Positions 1 to 10,500 of a stretch of 64,000 bases of DNA are shown here, piece by piece. The stretch covers positions 10,216,632-10,280,631 of the forward strand of contig NC_087377.1 of assembly GCF_963675165.1 (NCBI RefSeq), in the 5' to 3' direction. The notes under the pieces are model-generated. The model was not told the origin of the DNA, searched no databases, and saw only the letters and a program-made list of their open reading frames with translations. The DNA comes from Halichondria panicea (taxonomy: Eukaryota; Porifera; Demospongiae; Suberitida; Halichondriidae). Each line of letters opens with the position of its first letter. The stretch's first letter is position 1. The position numbers were made by a program, and so were the translations under genes.

Positions 1-116
1 TTTTCGTCCGTTATATTAACGTAGGTGTGGCTAATTATATTAATTTCGTGCGTTGAGTCCAAGGACGAAAAAAACGAAATTAAACACCCGTCGAAAATTT
101 CAACGTTTACGGTATA
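1..116. repeat. Truncated or degenerate TIR element
   Basis: The stretch has GAAAATTT/TTTTCG-type words and ends in TTTACGGTATA. This resembles the right end of the TIR element at 3863-4093. Its left side lies at or beyond the window edge, so family membership is tentative. Confidence 0.35.
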
Positions 117-475
117 CAGCCGTCACAGTTTTGTTTCATTAACTGAAGCTCCTATCCTTCCATATCACTGTAGCTTTAACACTCTACACCAAAGCTACAC
201 ATTCCTCCAACCATTAAGCACTCGACGTGTGCTTGTCGTATCTTGCATCTCATTGCTGGCACTGTAATTCATTGTATTTGTGTGATCAGCTATTAAAGTG
301 CATGCAGCTATACTTAATATACCAGTAATTACCACAGCTCCATGCATGGTCTCTAAAATGCTTGGATCATGTCTGTGTTGTTTGTAAAAAGGGAATATCG
401 GTGCCATAATAATCTAATTGCCTGAAGCAAACCGATGCCCTAGTATTATGTGAAGCTATATAATATTTTTTACAG

Positions 476-957
476 AGGCTGGATTTGCAACCAAACAAGC
501 TTTCAATCTGCTGACAATACCCGAACTCAACAACCTTGGCCTGACCCGTGGAGGTGTGAAGCTGTTACAGCGACACGTCAGCGCTAATGAAGACAGAGTG
601 TCCTCTTCCAACAACATCGAATCCCAGGCAGTGCCGGATATTTCAGCTCAAAGTCCGCCTACAACTACCGAGTATCTGAGTGCTAATGACAATTTGAGAC
701 ATGTGTTCTCACTCACTTACGAAGCGAGAACAAAATGGTTCAATATTGGACTTCAACTAGGACTTGCCAAAGACGTATTGGACAGTATTGGCAGGAACAG
801 AAGCTTGCACGAGGACGGAGATTATTTCAGAGAAGTATTGACGAGTTGGATGCACGGAGGAAATGCTAAAATAAAGGATTTATTGGAAGCTTTGAAAGGA
901 CCTTCTGTAGATATGGCGGGTGTGGCAAGAAATGTTGGAGAGAAATTTGGACAATAA
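476..957 (+). CDS. Terminal exon of a SAM-Death domain protein
   Basis: An acceptor (ttttttacag) ends at 475. The frame then runs open to TAA at 955-957. The first residues (AGFATKQAF, then LNNLGLTRGGVKLLQRHV) fit the last helices of a sterile alpha motif. A polar linker of about 40 residues follows, then a Death-fold module: LRHVFSLTYEARTKW, a GLQLGL segment, DYFREVLTSWMHGG, and LLEALKGP followed by VARNVG, which is the usual last helix. Such proteins are intracellular adaptors that assemble by homotypic contacts in apoptosis or innate signalling; that role is family knowledge. Earlier exons lie upstream of the window, so the N-terminus and full domain order are unknown. The GTG at 556 is not a start; the frame continues back to the acceptor. 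Confidence 0.75.
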
Positions 958-1871
958 TAGCAATTGGACTGTTAGTTTTTTCACACTGTTCATTTTATGT
1001 GTTTTGTATTATATGTAGTGAGCAATTGCGATCGGCAAGCAATTGTGCATGTGTGTGGGAAGTGCAAATTGTTGGTAAAGTGTACATCACAAAGAAAACT
1101 CTTATTACATTCCGTGGTATAACCATTGATTCAATGAATATGATTTGTATTAAGAAAGTGCATGTGTGCATGTGAACGACGCTGTGACGGATAGACGTGT
1201 AATATGGCTATCTTGTTTTCACGCTTTTTGGTGCTTCCAATCCTAGAGCTGGACGGGCCTTAGCTAATTAAGTAATTAAGGCCATCTATGAGAGGAAATA
1301 CAGCCTGTAGTCAGCTAGCGCTCTGTACACACACCATACACCACACACTGGCTGCAGTAGTGGCACATGTAACTAATGTCAATTCACAATGTAGAACCAA
1401 CAGGTTAGGTCACGAGTGCTGGTTGTAATTATAGGTCCTTGTTCAACTACATGATTGTAGCTATTACAAGCCACAAAACACCTACATGTACATATGTAAA
1501 TGTAGATGGATATCCAGATATGGGAATCACATGAGTCTGAGCTGAAGAACCAAAGCACATGCATGGTAAACTGAAGAAAATCAAGTTTATAGTTAGTTCA
1601 ATCTGGATACAAAAGTCTAGAGAAAATTATGTCATCACTGTGGGTTCATTTTTGTACCATTATTTTCGTGGTGCTATATTATACCATAACAGAAATGAGC
1701 TCTATCGCACGCCCCTGGCAAACACCCCCTGTCCCCGGCCCCGGTCAAGAGAGTCTCAAGTTTTATGAGGTAATTTTAACTTGACTTTTTATTGCATATC
1801 TCCAGCTCCTTCAGCTTCGAGATCGCAATGATTTCTTCTATTAAAATAATTAGGTGTTACTTTTTAATAAT
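958..1871. other. Intergenic, nothing recognised
   Basis: This is the 3' flank of the SAM-Death gene. It has no long open frame on either strand and no recognisable domain. A short hairpin (ggccttagctaatt and its approximate complement) sits near 1256-1282. Confidence 0.5.
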
Positions 1872-2299
1872 TACCGTTTGATATATAATTACAGCGCCAA
1901 AAAATTTCATTTCATTTCTGAGTGGCGCATCTTTTAGAACACAAAAAACTGCGTTCAGCCCAGCTGTATGGCGCCTAAATTATGGTGGCGCTTATGTTTT
2001 TCAGCTAGTATAGAATTTGTAGACGTGGTCTCTAGCTCAGTTTCACTTGCTAGCTGCAACGTTGAGAGCTGAGTGACTCGTGAACAACGTTCATTGGCTG
2101 TAGCTATAAGTTAAACGGTCACCGTTAGACAACTGTTTAGAAGTGAATCGAAGGAAGTCAAAGATGCAGGATGATTGTCTTGATGTCTCAAACAAGCCTT
2201 TTTGTAAGCGCCAGAAATAAATAATTCCAGTAACAGTTGGCGCTACCTAAAATATTATGCTGATGCTGACGTGGCGCTGTAATTACATGAATTACGGTG
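1872..2299. mobile_element. MITE-like element with ACCGT...CAGCGCCA inverted ends
   Basis: The left end at about 1873-1899 reads ACCGT, a spacer, then TAATTACAGCGCCA. The right end at about 2273-2298 is its reverse complement (TGGCGCTGTAATTA, spacer, ACGGT). The interior holds several more TGGCGC/GCGCCA words (about 1923, 1969, 1986, 2208, 2238) and no open frame. Inverted ends, a length near 430 bp and lack of coding capacity fit a non-autonomous DNA transposon. No target duplication was identified with confidence. Confidence 0.55.
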
Positions 2300-3059
2300 T
2301 ATGTTTTCGAGGCTAGCTATATAGTGTGTGCAAAACAAGAAATAGCCGCGATGAATTTATATGGTGCCTGATGGGAAGTGGCGTCTTTTATAGAAGAAGT
2401 ATATATGGTACTTTCCAAGCTAAAAATGCCCCAAAAATTAATGATTAGGCTGCATGCTTACTTTTTTTGACTGCTTGTGTTGAAATGGCACGGTTCTATC
2501 CAACACCAGTTAAATTCCAAACAGATCAGTACCAACCAACGTCACTACCCAGTCAGTAATATAAACATATACAGGTGTTACGAGTAATTGCATGAAATAA
2601 TGGACAATAATATCTCCTTGACATTATGGTTCTATAGGCGTTAGTGGCCATTGTGATAATTATGTTACTTACTTACTTGTTGTGCATTTGATCCACGTCA
2701 ATTAATATTGCCTCAAAAATCTACCTCAGTTATAATGCTAGTATTAAGTACATCGCCATTGCATGTATAGTTTGCTGTTCTTTGAGAAATGTACGTTCTT
2801 ATGTAAAGGACAAGGTGCTCAAAATGGTAAGTTGCAAAAAACCCACATGCAACTATGTATCAATTGATAAGCTGAGAGTATATGCGTGATTGTGTTTCTT
2901 TTATTATCTATACAGACACTGTACGTGCGATCACATTGTGGCTGACATAAAGAGGACGAACGCAAAGCACAAGAGCAACAAGTTAACTGACAGGGTAAGC
3001 TCTTGCCCTTGTGGTTTAAACCCGGCCCTATATACTGTTGCTGGCTTCTAAAAAATTAT
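2300..3059. other. Intergenic with one possible exon
   Basis: This is mostly featureless AT-rich sequence. A stretch at 2916-2994 is bounded by a strong acceptor (tctatacag) and donor (AGGgtaagc), and one frame is open across it (it contains CTCDHIVADIKRTNAKHK). A preceding donor is at 2826 (AAAATGgtaagt), but no frame joins the two pieces without a stop. It may be a non-coding transcript or a relic. Nothing else is recognised. Confidence 0.3.
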
Positions 3060-3400
3060 CATCCTGTTTACTACGTTATTACCCTAGCTGTGCTCGCGCT
3101 GGGTAGAGTGATTGGTGTGTGTGTGTGCATGTGGACACAAAAATGAGCAAACTAGACAACTAGACACTTTCATGGACTACATGCTTTAACTGCTAATATA
3201 AGACAGTGGTTGAAAAGTAATAAGCTAGCTATATGGTTTAAACTTGTAGGCGATCTTCGAAGGCGACAAAAACACTGTTCTCATCGATCTAATCGTTAAT
3301 TGCATAGATTCACTATCATTCATGATCTTCCCCGTAGTGTAAAGCACGTGAGTCGTTACGGTAAAAAGTTGTATCCGTTTCGCTGATTGTAGATATAGGG
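3060..3400 (+). repeat. Interspersed repeat containing a TG tract; inverted copy at 26.4-26.75 kb
   Basis: Blocks such as GACACAAAAATGAGC, TAGACACTTTCATGGACT, GGCGATCTTCGAAGGCG and TTACGGTAAAAAGTT occur here. They recur in the same order, reverse-complemented, at about 26380-26750, there with a much longer CA tract. It therefore behaves as a dispersed element of about 340 bp. The family is not recognised. Confidence 0.7.
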
Positions 3401-3862
3401 TTTCTTCTTGTGTGGCTGGCTATAAATTATTTGATTATGCTGTGTGGTTTGTTAATGTGCCAGTAGATATAGTGCTCAATTTATACCGGAAACGTACTGC
3501 TTGTTTTTTATTGCGTGTGGCTTTAAAACCAAGGTATCACATTCTCGAGGCTATCAGTTGAACCTTATAAAAAGTACGTCAGTATAAATCTGATTCGGGA
3601 CTGCAAAAAGTATATGGAATAGCAAGGTTACTAACTTCACGTGACTTTAGAGGGGCGAGTTCCTTGTATACAGTAGTGACAAAACGGTTGTTATGTCGAG
3701 GTGACCGTAAATGCCGGAGAGCAGGATTAGCGAGAGTCTCTACTGTAGTTGCGTGTGTTTGTGTGTAGCTATACGACTTGGTTTTGTCTGTTGATGCAAA
3801 TCGTACAGCTGAGAATTTGAGGGATGTGTATTTGTTTCTATATCAACGGAGAAAAGTGCCTA

Positions 3863-4093
3863 TATACCGTATAGCGCGAAATTTTCGATGGGATTAATTT
3901 CCGCGGATTTCGTGGGTTAGAATCCTACACGAAAATTAAGTCCACGAAAATTGAATTACCTGCTATAACATGCATAGATTTAAAGGCGTGGCTTCCGGTA
4001 AGCAGTCATTCCGCGAACATTGTGCAACGAAATAGCTTTTAGAGGCCAATCCACGAAATATAAGTGCCTCAAAATTTCGCACTATACGGTATA
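3863..4093. mobile_element. MITE with ACCGTATAGYGCGAAATTTT inverted ends
   Basis: The left end (from 3864) and the reverse complement of the right end (to about 4092) share ACCGTATAGYGCGAAATTTT, where Y differs between ends. The element is about 230 bp and non-coding. The interior is rich in CGAAAATT and CCGCGAA words. Related but diverged structures are seen at 35456-35625 and 56034-56255. Flanking TA is compatible with a TA target duplication. Confidence 0.75.
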
Positions 4094-5244
4094 CTGAACG
4101 TTTCTGAGTGATTCCTCTAATAAGTCCCTGCATGGTCGGAATGGATTAACCACTCTCTAAACTGGCGTAAGAAACAAGTGATCAAACTAACAGTATAGAT
4201 GTAAAAACTAACAGTAGATGCAAAAAGTTTTTACGTAGCCCCTTTCATGTTTAGTTGCAGTCTTATAATTATAGTTCCACGCATGTGCTCAAAAGAAACA
4301 TTTGCATGCAGTAGTAGTTTTTTTCCATCATCATTGTATGCATGTCTATAAGTCACCCCCAAACATTGAAAGAGGATATGTCTCATATGACATAAGCTAG
4401 GCTGAATTGAATAGAATATCAGCTAGTATTTACTTGGGTTGCCAAACTGCATGGTTGTAATAATATCTCATGAAGCTCTCTTTCTATATGGCGTAGAATA
4501 GGTTGTACGTTCTGTCACTGACATGCCACAAGCCTCCTCTGTCAAACAAGTTAGTGTACTTCATCTTCGTCATGCATCACCTGCCATCTCCATGCATGAG
4601 CAAATGTTCGTAACACGTTGATTGAATACTGCAGAGGGCTTTATTTTGGTTGCTTAGTTTACGAAAGCAGGCCAAGAATCTCTGAATGATTCAGCGTCTC
4701 CATAATTATTGACTCTCTTTCTTCATTTCCCGAAAAAGTATTGACAAGACAATGGAGAAAAGCTTGTACAAATAATGTTTTTATTGGCAGTTTTTTGCTT
4801 GTTCCTTTTCATAGAATGTTCAATTCAGTTCATACACTTCACACATGCAACAGACGTATAATCTATCTCATTCCATTGTGCGCATTTCCCTGGTAAGAGT
4901 CATTTTTCCGCTCCTTAATTGTTTTCAGTCATGCATGATTGAGCATATAGTTTCGTAATACCAGCCGGTTCTCAATCATTAGTGTTTTCAAATTTTTCTC
5001 TGTTTTTAGAGTACTAATTTTGGCGGATTTGCAGCATTCTCTGTCTGCATAATTATCAGATGTCTGACATTCCAATGACATAATTACAATTGCAAGTGAA
5101 CCACGCCTACTACCAGGGGTGACACTTTAAATAACAAAAGGGCTTTGTGTGTTCAGCTCCTTAGCCTTACAAGGTATTTAATGGAGTCCTTTGCATACTG
5201 TGGCTGCTGAAGTAAGTTCGCCATAAATCATAGAAAGCTTAAAA
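4094..5244. other. Intergenic upstream of the methyltransferase cluster
   Basis: There is no supported gene. The last 80 bp (from about 5160) resemble the sequence just upstream of the second methyltransferase gene (6370-6440), for example TTTGCATACTGTGGCT against TTTGCATGCTGTGGCT. The duplicated unit therefore included promoter-proximal DNA. Confidence 0.5.
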
Positions 5245-6018
5245 ATGGCTACTGACAATATGTTGCAAGACTACCATTCCGATGACAAGCTCGAAAAGTA
5301 TGCAGCGACATTAGTTGATCTAAAATCACCCTCAATCAGTACCCGATACTATACCCTCTACTCATCACTGCCTAGTCTGAAGGACAAGACTGTGTTCGAT
5401 CTGCCGTGTGGACTTGGATTTAAAGCTAGGAGGTTTATTTCAGAGTACGGAGCAAGAAAAGTGGTGGGAGTAGACATTGTTCAGAAACAGCTGGACCTCT
5501 CAAGACAGTCGGACCTGAAGGCAGGTGTACAGGATGGACGAATTGAGTACGTTTGTCATGATGCATTGATTGCCAAAGAGATATGTCAAGCTGATATCTG
5601 CGTGGCTGTGCATCTTTTCTGTTTTGCCAAAAATTTTGACGAGCTCGTTTCTATGGCATCTTGTGTGATCATGAATCTAAAAAAAGGCGGACAGTGTTAT
5701 TCTACCACTTGTTCCCTCAGCAAGGTAGACGAGCACACGATAAAACTAAAATTAGAGTCATTTGATCACATTGTTACTCGTGTCGACCCGCTGCATGATA
5801 GCATTTTAGTTCCTCGAAGACTTATTTTTGTGCATGATGGTTTTAACTACGACTCATATGCGTGGGACGCTGAAGCAATCAAGAAGGCTCTCTTAATGGC
5901 TGGTTTCTCTCGAGTTGAGCTGTTCCCCCACAAGTCCGACCCGGAGTACGGTGGTCCCTATAACCTTGATGAATACATGAAGACAGTCGATGGACACCTA
6001 ATGATAGCTGTCAAGTGA
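5245..6018 (+). CDS. Class I SAM-dependent methyltransferase, copy 1
   Basis: This is an intronless 257-residue protein. A Rossmann-fold motif I is clear at about residues 47-61 (TVFDLPCGLGFKARR), followed by the acidic ribose-binding strand KVVGVDIVQKQLD and a motif IV-like segment QADICVAVHLFCFA. The C-terminus (GFSRVELFPHK, then PEYGGPYNLDEYM) resembles the last strands of small bacterial-type class I methyltransferases; that comparison is from memory. Substrate is unknown. The start is the ATG in aaaaATGGCT; copy 2 begins at the equivalent codon. It lies 423 bp upstream of copy 2, to which it is closely similar. The lack of introns contrasts with most genes in the window and raises the possibility of horizontal acquisition or retrocopying. 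Confidence 0.88.
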   Translation: MATDNMLQDYHSDDKLEKYAATLVDLKSPSISTRYYTLYSSLPSLKDKTVFDLPCGLGFKARRFISEYGARKVVGVDIVQKQLDLSRQSDLKAGVQDGRIEYVCHDALIAKEICQADICVAVHLFCFAKNFDELVSMASCVIMNLKKGGQCYSTTCSLSKVDEHTIKLKLESFDHIVTRVDPLHDSILVPRRLIFVHDGFNYDSYAWDAEAIKKALLMAGFSRVELFPHKSDPEYGGPYNLDEYMKTVDGHLMIAVK

Positions 6019-6140
6019 ACAATTGTGTGTGTGTGTGTGTACGTGTGTATGTGTAGGAGTTACTGACATGGCTTTTGCTTTGTATGTTAGCTGGATTACA
6101 TACGTTAAAAGATGTCATCTGGTGAAGCTGTCAAGTGAAC

Positions 6141-6180
<40 letters not shown>

Positions 6181-6262
6181 TGTGTATGTGTAGGAGTTAC
6201 TGACATGGCTTTTGCTTTGTATGTTAGCTGGATTACATACGTTAAAAGATGTCATCTGGTGA
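6008..6262 (+). repeat. Two tandem copies of the methyltransferase 3' end plus TG tract
   Basis: The segment GCTGTCAAGTGAAC (the last codons and stop of copy 1), a TG microsatellite, and about 85 bp ending ATGTCATCTGGTGA occur twice, at about 6008-6126 and 6127-6262. The second repeat thus carries an extra copy of the stop-codon region downstream of the gene. The TG tracts differ in length. Confidence 0.85.
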
Positions 6263-6441
6263 TTATGATTGTTATCACGTTTATTAAAAGTCTGTAGTGC
6301 AGTAAACAGGAAGTTTGTGGCTAATTTACCTGCTATTGAACATTAACAAAAGGCTTAATTAAGTTTGTGTTTTCAGCCACCTTAGCAAAGTATTCAGCAG
6401 ATCCCTTTGCATGCTGTGGCTATTGAACCTGGATTATAAAA

Positions 6442-7218
6442 ATGGCTGTTGACAATAATATGTTGCAAGACTACTATTCCGATGACAAGCTTGAAAAATA
6501 TGCGGCAGCATGTGTTGATCTGAAATCACCCTCAATCAGCACCCGATACTATACCCTTTACTCATCACTGCCTAGTCTGAAGGACAAAACTGTGTTAGAT
6601 CTGCCGTGTGGACTTGGATTTAAAGCTAGGAAGTTTATTTTAGAGTACAAAGCAAGCAAAGTGGTGGGAGTAGACATTGTTCAGAAACAGTTGGACGTCT
6701 CAAGACAATTAGACGTGAAGGCAGGTGTTCAAGATGGACAAATTGAGTACGTTTGTCACGATGCAAAGATTGCCAAAGAGATTTGTCAAGCTGACATCTG
6801 CGTGGCTGTGCATCTTTTCTGTTTTGCCAAAAACTTTGACGAGCTCGTATCTATGGCGTCTTGTTTGATCATGAATCTGAAGCAAGGCGGACAGTGTTAT
6901 TCTTTATCTTGTTCCCTCAGCAAAGAAGACAAACAAACGATAATACAACTATTTCAGACATTTGATTACTTTGCTAGTCGTGTCGACCCGCTGCCAGATG
7001 AGATTTTAGTTCCACGGAGACTTATATATTCTAATGAAGGTTTCAACTATGATATGTATGCATGGGACGCTGAAGCAATCAAGAAGGCTTTCATAATGGC
7101 TGGTTTCTCTCGAGTTGAACTGGTCCCCTACAAGGCCGACCCGGAGTACAGTGGTCCCTATAACCTCGAGGAATACATGAAGACAGTCGATGGTCAAGTG
7201 GTGATAGCCGTCAAGTAA
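6442..7218 (+). CDS. Class I SAM-dependent methyltransferase, copy 2
   Basis: This is an intronless 258-residue paralogue of the gene at 5245-6018, full length and uninterrupted. Motif I (TVLDLPCGLGFKARK), the VVGVDIVQKQLD strand and the QADICVAVHLFCFA segment are conserved. Most differences cluster at about residues 155-190 (EDKQTIIQLFQTFDYFASR against DEHTIKLKLESFDHIVTR) and in the motif that follows. That pattern could reflect different substrates or relaxed constraint. The gene is followed at once by a TG tract and then the tandem-array region. The reaction and substrate are not identifiable from sequence alone. Confidence 0.88.
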   Translation: MAVDNNMLQDYYSDDKLEKYAAACVDLKSPSISTRYYTLYSSLPSLKDKTVLDLPCGLGFKARKFILEYKASKVVGVDIVQKQLDVSRQLDVKAGVQDGQIEYVCHDAKIAKEICQADICVAVHLFCFAKNFDELVSMASCLIMNLKQGGQCYSLSCSLSKEDKQTIIQLFQTFDYFASRVDPLPDEILVPRRLIYSNEGFNYDMYAWDAEAIKKAFIMAGFSRVELVPYKADPEYSGPYNLEEYMKTVDGQVVIAVK

Positions 7219-7224
7219 ACACTG

Positions 7225-7226
<2 letters not shown>

Positions 7227-7260
<34 letters not shown>
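7227..7260. repeat. TG dinucleotide microsatellite
   Basis: An almost pure TG tract of about 34 bp directly follows the stop of methyltransferase copy 2. It is equivalent in position to the TG tract behind copy 1. Confidence 0.9.
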
Positions 7261-7261
<1 letters not shown>

Positions 7262-7323
7262 CTACAGACTACTGTATAGGACTTGCATAGTTTTTGCTTT
7301 TAGTATTGGTACATATTTCATTA

Positions 7324-7567
7324 TTACCCGAGGCCGTGCCGCGGCCAGCGGGTATAGTAGTCTGTTGGTTTGTTACCCGAGGCGCGTGGGCGGCCACGGG
7401 TATAGTAGTCTGTTGGTTTGTTACCCGAGGCCGTGCCGCGGCCAGCGGGTATAGTAGTCTGTTGGTTTGTTACCCGAGGCGCGTGGGCGGCCACGGGTAT
7501 AGTAGTCTGTTGGTTTGTTACCCGAGGCGCGCGTGGGCGGCCACGGGTATAGTAGTATGTTGGTCTG
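7324..7567. repeat. Five tandem 48-50 bp GC-rich units
   Basis: Units begin TTACCCGAGG at 7324, 7373, 7421, 7470 and 7518. Two interior forms alternate (CCGTGCCGCGGCCAGCGGG and CGCGTGGGCGGCCACGGG). Each has TACCCG and CGGGTA ends that could pair as a hairpin. Another unit is at about 8234-8280. The open frames across it (repeating SLLVCYPR) follow from the repeat and are not taken as genes. The GC content is far above the surroundings. Confidence 0.88.
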
Positions 7568-7592
7568 TTTGTTTGTTTGTTTGTTTGTTTGT

Positions 7593-10500
7593 CACAGGTA
7601 TATCTACTCACCTGGATGCCACAGCGCTGCGTTTACAGCATAGATAGCCTTCACAGAACAATATCTTGATTTAAATAGTGGCAGATTTTGATGTTAAAGC
7701 TTCTTTGTCGAGCAAAAGCTAAGAAGCTTGAATAAGCTTGTGACTAGGTCTGCTTACCTGGATGTTCTAGCACTGCGTTTACAGCATAAGTAGCCTCCAC
7801 ACAACAAGTTAGTACTTTTGATAGTGGCAGCTTTCGGTGTTAAAGCTTCTTTGTCTAATAAAAGCGAGCAAAATGTAGCTTGAACAGAACTTGCACATGC
7901 GTTACTTATAACTGAAGTGATCCTGTACCAAGAACGATGGAACAGGGTCACTAAAGTAGAAAGCTGTATATACCAGGAACAATGGAACAGGGTCACTAAA
8001 GTAGAGAAGCTTCTCCTGCTGCTGACTGGGATCCTACTCCATGCAGAACCTGGAGCCATACTTCTCTGAGACTCCAGGCTTCTTTACTGTGATCCTAATC
8101 CACAGTGCATATATCTATAGTACCACTACCTGTTCTCAAATGTTTCAGCATGCCTCCAGTCTGGTTTAGTTTTATTGCTCCTGAGTTGCTGTGCAAGTCA
8201 TACATGATAACAACATCACTATATGCACTGCATTATTACCCGAGGCGCGCGTGGGCGGCCACGGGTATAGTAGTACGTTGGTCTGTTTGTTTGTTTGTTT
8301 GTTTGTTTGTTTGTCACAGGTATATCTACTCGCCTGGATGCCACAGCACTGCGTTTACAGCATGGATAGCCTTCACACAACAATATCTTGATTTAAATAG
8401 TGGCAGATTTTGCTGTTAAAGCTTCTTTGTCGAGCAAAAGCTAAGAAGCTTGAATAAGCTTGTGACTAGGTCTGCTTACCTGGATGCTCTAGCACTGCGT
8501 TTACAGCATGAGTAGCCTCCACACAACAAGTTATTACTTTTGATAGTGACAGCTTTCGGTGTTAAAGCTCCTTTGTCTAATAAAAGCGAGCAAAATGTAG
8601 CTTGAACAGAACTTGCACATGCGTTACTTATAACTGAAGTGATCCTGTACCAAAAAAACGATGGAACAGGGTCACTAAAGTAGAAGCTTGAATTATAGCT
8701 CCTGCTGCTGACTGGGATCCTACTCCATGCAGAACCTGGAGCCATACTTCTCTGAGACTCCAGGCTTCTTTACTGTGATCCTAATCCACAGTGCATATAT
8801 CTATAGTACCACTACCTGTTCTCAAATGTTTCAGCATGCCTCCAGTCTGGTTTAGTTTTATTGCTCCTGAGTTGCTGTGCAAGTCATGCATGATGATTAT
8901 AACAACATCACTATATGCACTGCATTATATCAGTCTTCTGGTTTCTTTATAATCATGTCACCAGCCGAGGGTTTGCACTTTAGTGCTCTAGGTTTGTTTG
9001 TTTGTCTGTTTGTTTGTTTGTCACAGGTATATCTACTCACCTGGATGCCACAGCACTGCGTTTACAGCATGGATAGCCTTCACACAACAATATCTTGATT
9101 TAAATAGTGGCAGATTTTGATGTTAAAGCTTCTTTGTCGAGCAAAAGCTAAGAAGCTTGAATAAGCTTGTGACTAGGTCTGCTTACCTGGATGCTCTAGC
9201 ACTGCGTTTACAGCATGAGTAGCCTCCACACAACAAGTTAGTACTTTGGATAGTGGCAGCTTTCGGTGTTAAAGCTCCTTTGTCTAATAAAAGCGAGCAA
9301 AATGTAGCTTGAACAGAACTTGCACATGCGTTACTTATAACTGAAGTGATCCTGTACCAAGAACGATGGAACAGGGTCACTAAAGTAGAAAGCTGTATAT
9401 ACCAGGAACAATGGAACAGGGTCACTAAAGTAGAAGCTTGAATTATAGCTCCTGTTGCTGACTGGGATCCTACTCCATGCAGAACCTGGAGCCATACTTT
9501 TCTGAGACTCCAGGCTTCTTTACTGTGATCCTAATCCACAGTGCATAATTATATCCTATCTGTTCTCAAATGTTTCAGCATGCCTCCAGTTTGCTGTGCA
9601 AGTCATGCCAGTGCATGATGATGATAACAACATCACTATAATATATGCACTGCATTATATCAGTCTTCTGGTTTCTTTATAATCATGTCACCAGCCGAGG
9701 GTTTGCACTTCAGTGCTCTAGTATTTCTGGTTTCTTTTTAATCATGTCACCATGTACCAGCCGAGGGTTTGCACTTTAGTGCTCTAGTTTGTTTGTTTGT
9801 TTGTTTGTCTGTTTGTCACGAGTATATCTACTCACCTGGATGCCATAGCGCTGCGTTTGCAGCATAGGTAGCCTTCACATAACAATATCTTGGTTTAAAT
9901 AGTGGCAGATTTTGATGTTAAAGCTTCTTTGTCGAGCAAAAGCTAAGAAGCTTAAATAACCTTGTGACTAGGTCTGCTTACCTGGATGTTCTAGCACTGC
10001 GTTTACAGCATGAGTAGCCTCCACACAACAAGTTAGTACTTTTGATAGTGGCAGCTTTCGGTGTTAAAGCTTCTTTGTCTAATAAAAGCGAGCAAAATGT
10101 AGCTTGAACAGAACTTGCACATGCGTTACTTATAACTGAAGTGATCCTGTACCAAGAACGATGGAACAGGGTCACTAAAGTAGAAAGCTGTATTATACCA
10201 GGAACAATGGAACAGGGTCACTAAAGTAGAAGCTTAAATTATAGCTCCTGCTGCTGACTGGGATCCTACTCCATGCAGAGCCTGAAGCCATACTTCTCTG
10301 AGACTCCAGGCTTCTTTACTGTGATCCTAATCCACAGTGCATATATCTATAGTACCACTACCTGTTCTCAAATGTTTCAGCATGCCTCCAGTCTGGTTTA
10401 GTTTTATTGCTCCTGAGTTGCTGTGCAAGTCGTACATGATAACAACATCACTATATGCTATATTTCTGGTTTCTTTTTAATCATGTCACCAGCCGAGGGT

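Noticed and set aside
195-407. 70-codon minus-strand frame near the left edge
   Set aside because: Falls in repeat remnants and an intron of the SAM-Death gene; no features.
7324-7567. CRISPR array
   Set aside because: Units abut without unique spacers and the genome is eukaryotic.
7230-7647. Overlapping open frames with repeating SLLVCYPR on plus and PRAPRVTNQQTT on minus
   Set aside because: They result from the 48-50 bp tandem repeat, whose unit lengths keep both strands open.
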